From: Granulicella sibirica
Lineage (GTDB): Bacteria; Acidobacteriota; Terriglobia; Terriglobales; Acidobacteriaceae
Length of the DNA: 64,000 nucleotides
Reading direction: 5' to 3'
Assembly (NCBI RefSeq): GCF_004115155.1
Contig: NZ_RDSM01000006.1
Span: 124,001 to 188,000 of the forward strand
Each line of letters opens with the position of its first letter. Within the stretch, counting starts at the first letter, position 1. The notes beneath the pieces were generated by a model. It made no database searches and had not been told where the DNA came from. It was given only the letters and a program-made list of their open reading frames with translations. The translations under genes were made by a program, and so were the position numbers. Positions 61,296 to 64,000 of the stretch are shown one piece after another.

Positions 61296-61314
61296 GAGGA
61301 ACCGATGAATTATC

Positions 61315-61326
61315 AAAACGTTTTGC
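61315..61326. promoter_or_regulatory. LacI-type palindrome between receptor and GH2-5
   Basis: CAAAACGTTTTG is a perfect 12-base palindrome with central CG. It lies upstream of the receptor promoter and could serve either gene. Confidence 0.55.
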
Positions 61327-61803
61327 AAATCCCAGATCCCGTCCAAGGGCGCGTGCTTGGTGAGCAGACTCACATACCTAGCCTCGTTGCGAAAAGCGGG
61401 CTGGCTTTGGCCGCAGAGGGTCATGTGCCAGAAGACGAGGCGGCGGCATTGCTTTCTGCTCAACACCTCAATTCTTACCGCCCGGTCGTCACCGCGACGT
61501 ACACCGGCCAGAGCTATATCCTCCAAAGAAGTCAGAAGCGTACCGTCTGGTATCCGCGCCCAGCAGAACCGTCAGTGCATCCGATTCTCCGGCGACAATG
61601 CAACCCGCGTCGACGTGAAGCGCTCGTGCGCTCCGGGCTAAGGCAGGACCGGAGCCAGAGCCTTTCGCGTATGGCAAAATGGCTCCCGTTCGGCGTAATC
61701 TTGAAACGTTTCACGCGGTATGGGTGGGTTGTCTTTGCCTTAAGTTATCTGTATGCCTTACGATGAAGGTTTTTCTTGAACTTTATTGCCTTCGGAGATG
61801 CCT
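61327..61803. other. Leader region of GH2-5
   Basis: No convincing gene. A 153-codon plus-strand frame starting at 61305 has no binding site and a composition unlike a protein (many Arg and Ser, poor hydrophobic pattern) and crosses two operator-like sites. The region appears to be a long regulatory leader. Confidence 0.5.
61702..61713. promoter_or_regulatory. LacI-type operator upstream of GH2-5
   Basis: TGAAACGTTTCA is a perfect 12-base palindrome about 90 bases before the GH2-5 start. It differs from the TGACAACGTTGTCA group in the arms and may bind another LacI-family member. Confidence 0.65.
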
Positions 61804-64000
61804 ATGCGTTCGTGCCCCCGTCTTGCGGCCTTGTTGTTCCTCTGTGTGGCCTCGATTGCACACGCCGCCGAAACTGAAGTTCGGTATCTGTCCGGCGTGG
61901 GCAAAGACGATCCGGTAAAGTGGCAGTTCCTGTGCGATCACGGACCGAATGCAAACCAGTGGTCCGCCATCGGCGTGCCGTCCAATTGGGAGCTGCAGGG
62001 CTTCGGCATCTATACCTACGGCCGGGTCACACCGGCAGGAGGTTGGACCAAGGTTCACGGGGTCTATAAGCGCACCTTTACGACACCTGCTACGTGGCGG
62101 GACAAGGCCGTCATCCTGAACTTTGAAGGCGTGATGACCGATACGCATGTCACGGTCAATGGCCAATCCGCGGGTCCGCTCCATCAGGGCGGCTATTACG
62201 CCTTCCACTACGACATCACCAGCCTGCTCAAACCCGGCGGTCGGCCGAACGAGATCCAGGTCGACGTGGATGACGAATCCTCAGACGCCTCTGTCAATCG
62301 CGCCGAACGCCGTGGCGACTTCTGGAATTACGCCGGCATCTTCCGTCCGGTGTACCTGGAGGCCGTGCCGAAGACGTTCATTGAGCACCTGGCCGTCAAC
62401 GCCACTGCGGCAGGCGTCCTGGAAGTCGATGCCAGGCTCGCCGACCGGCGCGCTGCGGAATCGTCCGGCGCAACGGTCAGTGTAGAAGCACAGGTGTTCG
62501 ACCTGAGCGGCAAGCCGGTCGGAGAGCCGGTCACCCTTTCGAACGCAGCCTTCGGAGGCGTGGCACATCTTGCCGGAAAGATCTCTAATCCGCGACTGTG
62601 GACCGCTGAAACGCCCAATTTGTACCGGCTGGACGTGCGCCTTAAGGTAAACGGGGCCGTGGTTCACACGGTGCACCAGAAATTCGGTTTCCGCACCATC
62701 GAGGTCCGTCCCGGGAAGGGCCTGTTCGTCAACGGCAACCGCATCTTCCTGAAAGGTGTGGATCGCCATTCGTTCTGGCCCGATTCCGGCCGCACCCTCT
62801 CGGAAAAAATCTCCAGAGATGACGTCAACCTGATCAAAGAGTTGAACGGAAACGCGGTCCGTTCCAGCCACTATTCCCCGGACCGTCACTTCCTGGACGC
62901 CTGCGATGAACTTGGCCTCTATGTGCTGGACGAACTCACAGGCTGGCAGGCGAAGTACGACACCGGCGTCGGCAGGAAGCTGGTGAAGGAGCTGGTCGAG
63001 CATGACGTGAACCATCCCTCGATCCTCTTCTGGGACAACGGCAACGAAGGCGGTTTCAACTTCGATCTTGACGCCGACTACGCGAAGTACGATCCACAGG
63101 CGCGCTTAGTCCTGCATCCCTGGTCTGAGTTTCCCGTTGGCATCGCGGACACCAAGCACTATCCCACGTACCAGGGGCTGCAGCAGAAGCTCGCTGCCGA
63201 TCCTGTCCTATTCCCCACGGAGATGCTGCACGGCCTATACGACGGCGGTGCAGGAGCTGGCATGCAGGATTACTGGGACGCCATTCTGAAGAGCAAGGCG
63301 GGCGCTGGCGGCTTCGTGTGGGCGCTTGTCGATGAAGACGTCAAGCGTGTGGACAAAGGCGGCATACTCGACTCTCAAGGCAACTATGCGCCTGATGGTA
63401 TCGTCGGGCCGTACCGTGAGCATGAACCCAGCTTCAATACCATCAAGCAGCTCTGGTCACCCATCATCGTCGCGCCTCCTGACAGCGGGTCACATGCCTA
63501 CACTGTGACCAACCGCTACAGCTTCCTGGATGCGGGCGGATGCACGTACGAGTGGCAGGCCATTGCGTTCCGCCGTCCCAGTGACGCACAGTCCGGGTCC
63601 ATGGTGCTGACCTCTCGCATCGACCATGGCCGCTCACTGGCGCCCGGCGCCTCGGCAGCGTGGGATGGATGGGGACTCCCGGCATCCGCATCCGGACGCG
63701 GCAAAGCCAGGGCAGACGCCACCCGGCTCATCATCCGCGACGCGACCGGGCGGGTGATCCGGACCTATGTCTGGCCCGTCGAGAGCGCCGGAAGTGCACC
63801 GGACGCCACGGCGAAGCCCGGCGGCGGAGCGAAGCCTGCAGTAACGGAGACGCCGGAGGCATTCACCGCGAAGGCCGGCGATGTGTCCATCCAGATCGAC
63901 AAGACCACCGGGCTGCTGGTGTCCGCCTCGTGGCAGGGACACACATACTCGCTGAAGAACGGGCCCCGCGTCGTTGCCATGGGACCGCGGCCGGTTCCGG
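61804..64000 (+). CDS. GH2 beta-galactosidase-type enzyme (GH2-5), 3' end outside window
   Basis: The visible 732 residues begin with a signal peptide (RSCPRLAALLFLCVASIAHA). They continue with the full GH2 N-terminal set of jelly roll (IGVPSNWELQGFGIYTYGRV), Ig-like domain and TIM barrel, then an additional C-terminal beta domain. The acid/base is Glu415 in FWDNGNEGGFN and the nucleophile Glu473 in FPTEMLHG. The ATG at 61804 has GGAG six bases upstream. No stop is reached by position 64000. A proline/glycine-rich linker near its end suggests a further domain beyond the window. Confidence 0.9.
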   Translation, partial: MRSCPRLAALLFLCVASIAHAAETEVRYLSGVGKDDPVKWQFLCDHGPNANQWSAIGVPSNWELQGFGIYTYGRVTPAGGWTKVHGVYKRTFTTPATWRDKAVILNFEGVMTDTHVTVNGQSAGPLHQGGYYAFHYDITSLLKPGGRPNEIQVDVDDESSDASVNRAERRGDFWNYAGIFRPVYLEAVPKTFIEHLAVNATAAGVLEVDARLADRRAAESSGATVSVEAQVFDLSGKPVGEPVTLSNAAFGGVAHLAGKISNPRLWTAETPNLYRLDVRLKVNGAVVHTVHQKFGFRTIEVRPGKGLFVNGNRIFLKGVDRHSFWPDSGRTLSEKISRDDVNLIKELNGNAVRSSHYSPDRHFLDACDELGLYVLDELTGWQAKYDTGVGRKLVKELVEHDVNHPSILFWDNGNEGGFNFDLDADYAKYDPQARLVLHPWSEFPVGIADTKHYPTYQGLQQKLAADPVLFPTEMLHGLYDGGAGAGMQDYWDAILKSKAGAGGFVWALVDEDVKRVDKGGILDSQGNYAPDGIVGPYREHEPSFNTIKQLWSPIIVAPPDSGSHAYTVTNRYSFLDAGGCTYEWQAIAFRRPSDAQSGSMVLTSRIDHGRSLAPGASAAWDGWGLPASASGRGKARADATRLIIRDATGRVIRTYVWPVESAGSAPDATAKPGGGAKPAVTETPEAFTAKAGDVSIQIDKTTGLLVSASWQGHTYSLKNGPRVVAMGPRPVP

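Noticed and set aside
61305..61766. 153-codon plus-strand frame before GH2-5
   Set aside because: No ribosome binding site, unlikely composition, and it crosses two operator-like palindromes.
1..64000. tRNA, rRNA and riboswitches
   Set aside because: I looked for tRNA-like cloverleaves with TTCGA arms and CCA ends, rRNA stretches and common riboswitch cores by eye and recognised none; a covariance search would be decisive.

Overview
The window looks like part of a plasmid, megaplasmid or chromid of an acidobacterium (Acidobacteriota, probably the Terriglobia/Acidobacteriaceae group). The phylum assignment is inferred from gene style: a large Oar-like TonB-dependent receptor with an N-terminal carboxypeptidase-regulatory domain and no SusD partner, Tat-exported GH2 enzymes, many secreted GH92 enzymes, and the frameshifted secreted-protein family at 14.4-15.2 kb. 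The replicon assignment rests on a RepA-type initiator, iterons phased at about 22 bp, and a ParA plus ribbon-helix-helix partition pair. No rRNA or tRNA gene was recognised.

Region 1 (1-5.6 kb) is replicon backbone. It holds about 17 copies of a 16-bp iteron in two clusters, an AT-rich stretch with a DnaA-box-like site, repA on the minus strand, a VapBC addiction pair, and a roughly 1.4-kb block of short TACTGTC-type repeats that includes a diverged tandem duplication of about 480 bp. parA and a small parB-like gene follow. A palindrome upstream of repA is built from the same motif as the par repeats, which suggests a link between copy control and partition.

Region 2 (5.7-24.8 kb) is the most unusual part. 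A tyrosine recombinase gene, split by one frameshift, is followed by about 18 single, functionally unrelated genes: HEAT, TonB C-terminal domain, TPR-glycosyltransferase, acyltransferase, TlpA, DUF1569, an RHS fragment and small hypotheticals. They are separated by copies of an asymmetric inverted-repeat element with arms of about 25 nt. Every copy I could orient points the same way whatever the gene direction, and gene 3' ends abut the elements. This resembles an integron cassette array, but the sites do not match the classical attC core (GTTRRRY). An IS30-family element sits inside one arm of one site with a GG duplication. Truncated genes and a DUF433/PIN-like toxin-antitoxin pair lie at the right edge (24.8-26.7 kb).

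Region 3 (27-64 kb) is a carbohydrate-use locus. It begins with a LuxR-type response regulator and a propeller-type sensor kinase. Next come five GH2 enzymes, three GH92 alpha-mannosidase-family enzymes, one GH38 alpha-mannosidase, two lactonase-type propellers, a LacI regulator, a serine hydrolase, a sugar-isomerase-like TIM barrel and a TonB-dependent receptor. The mix fits uptake and stepwise trimming of mannose-rich glycans such as fungal mannan or N-glycans. LacI-type palindromes (core ACAACGTTGT or variants) occur by lacI/GH2, GH38/lactonase, the receptor and the last GH2, so one LacI-type regulator may control the locus. The last GH2 gene runs off the right end.
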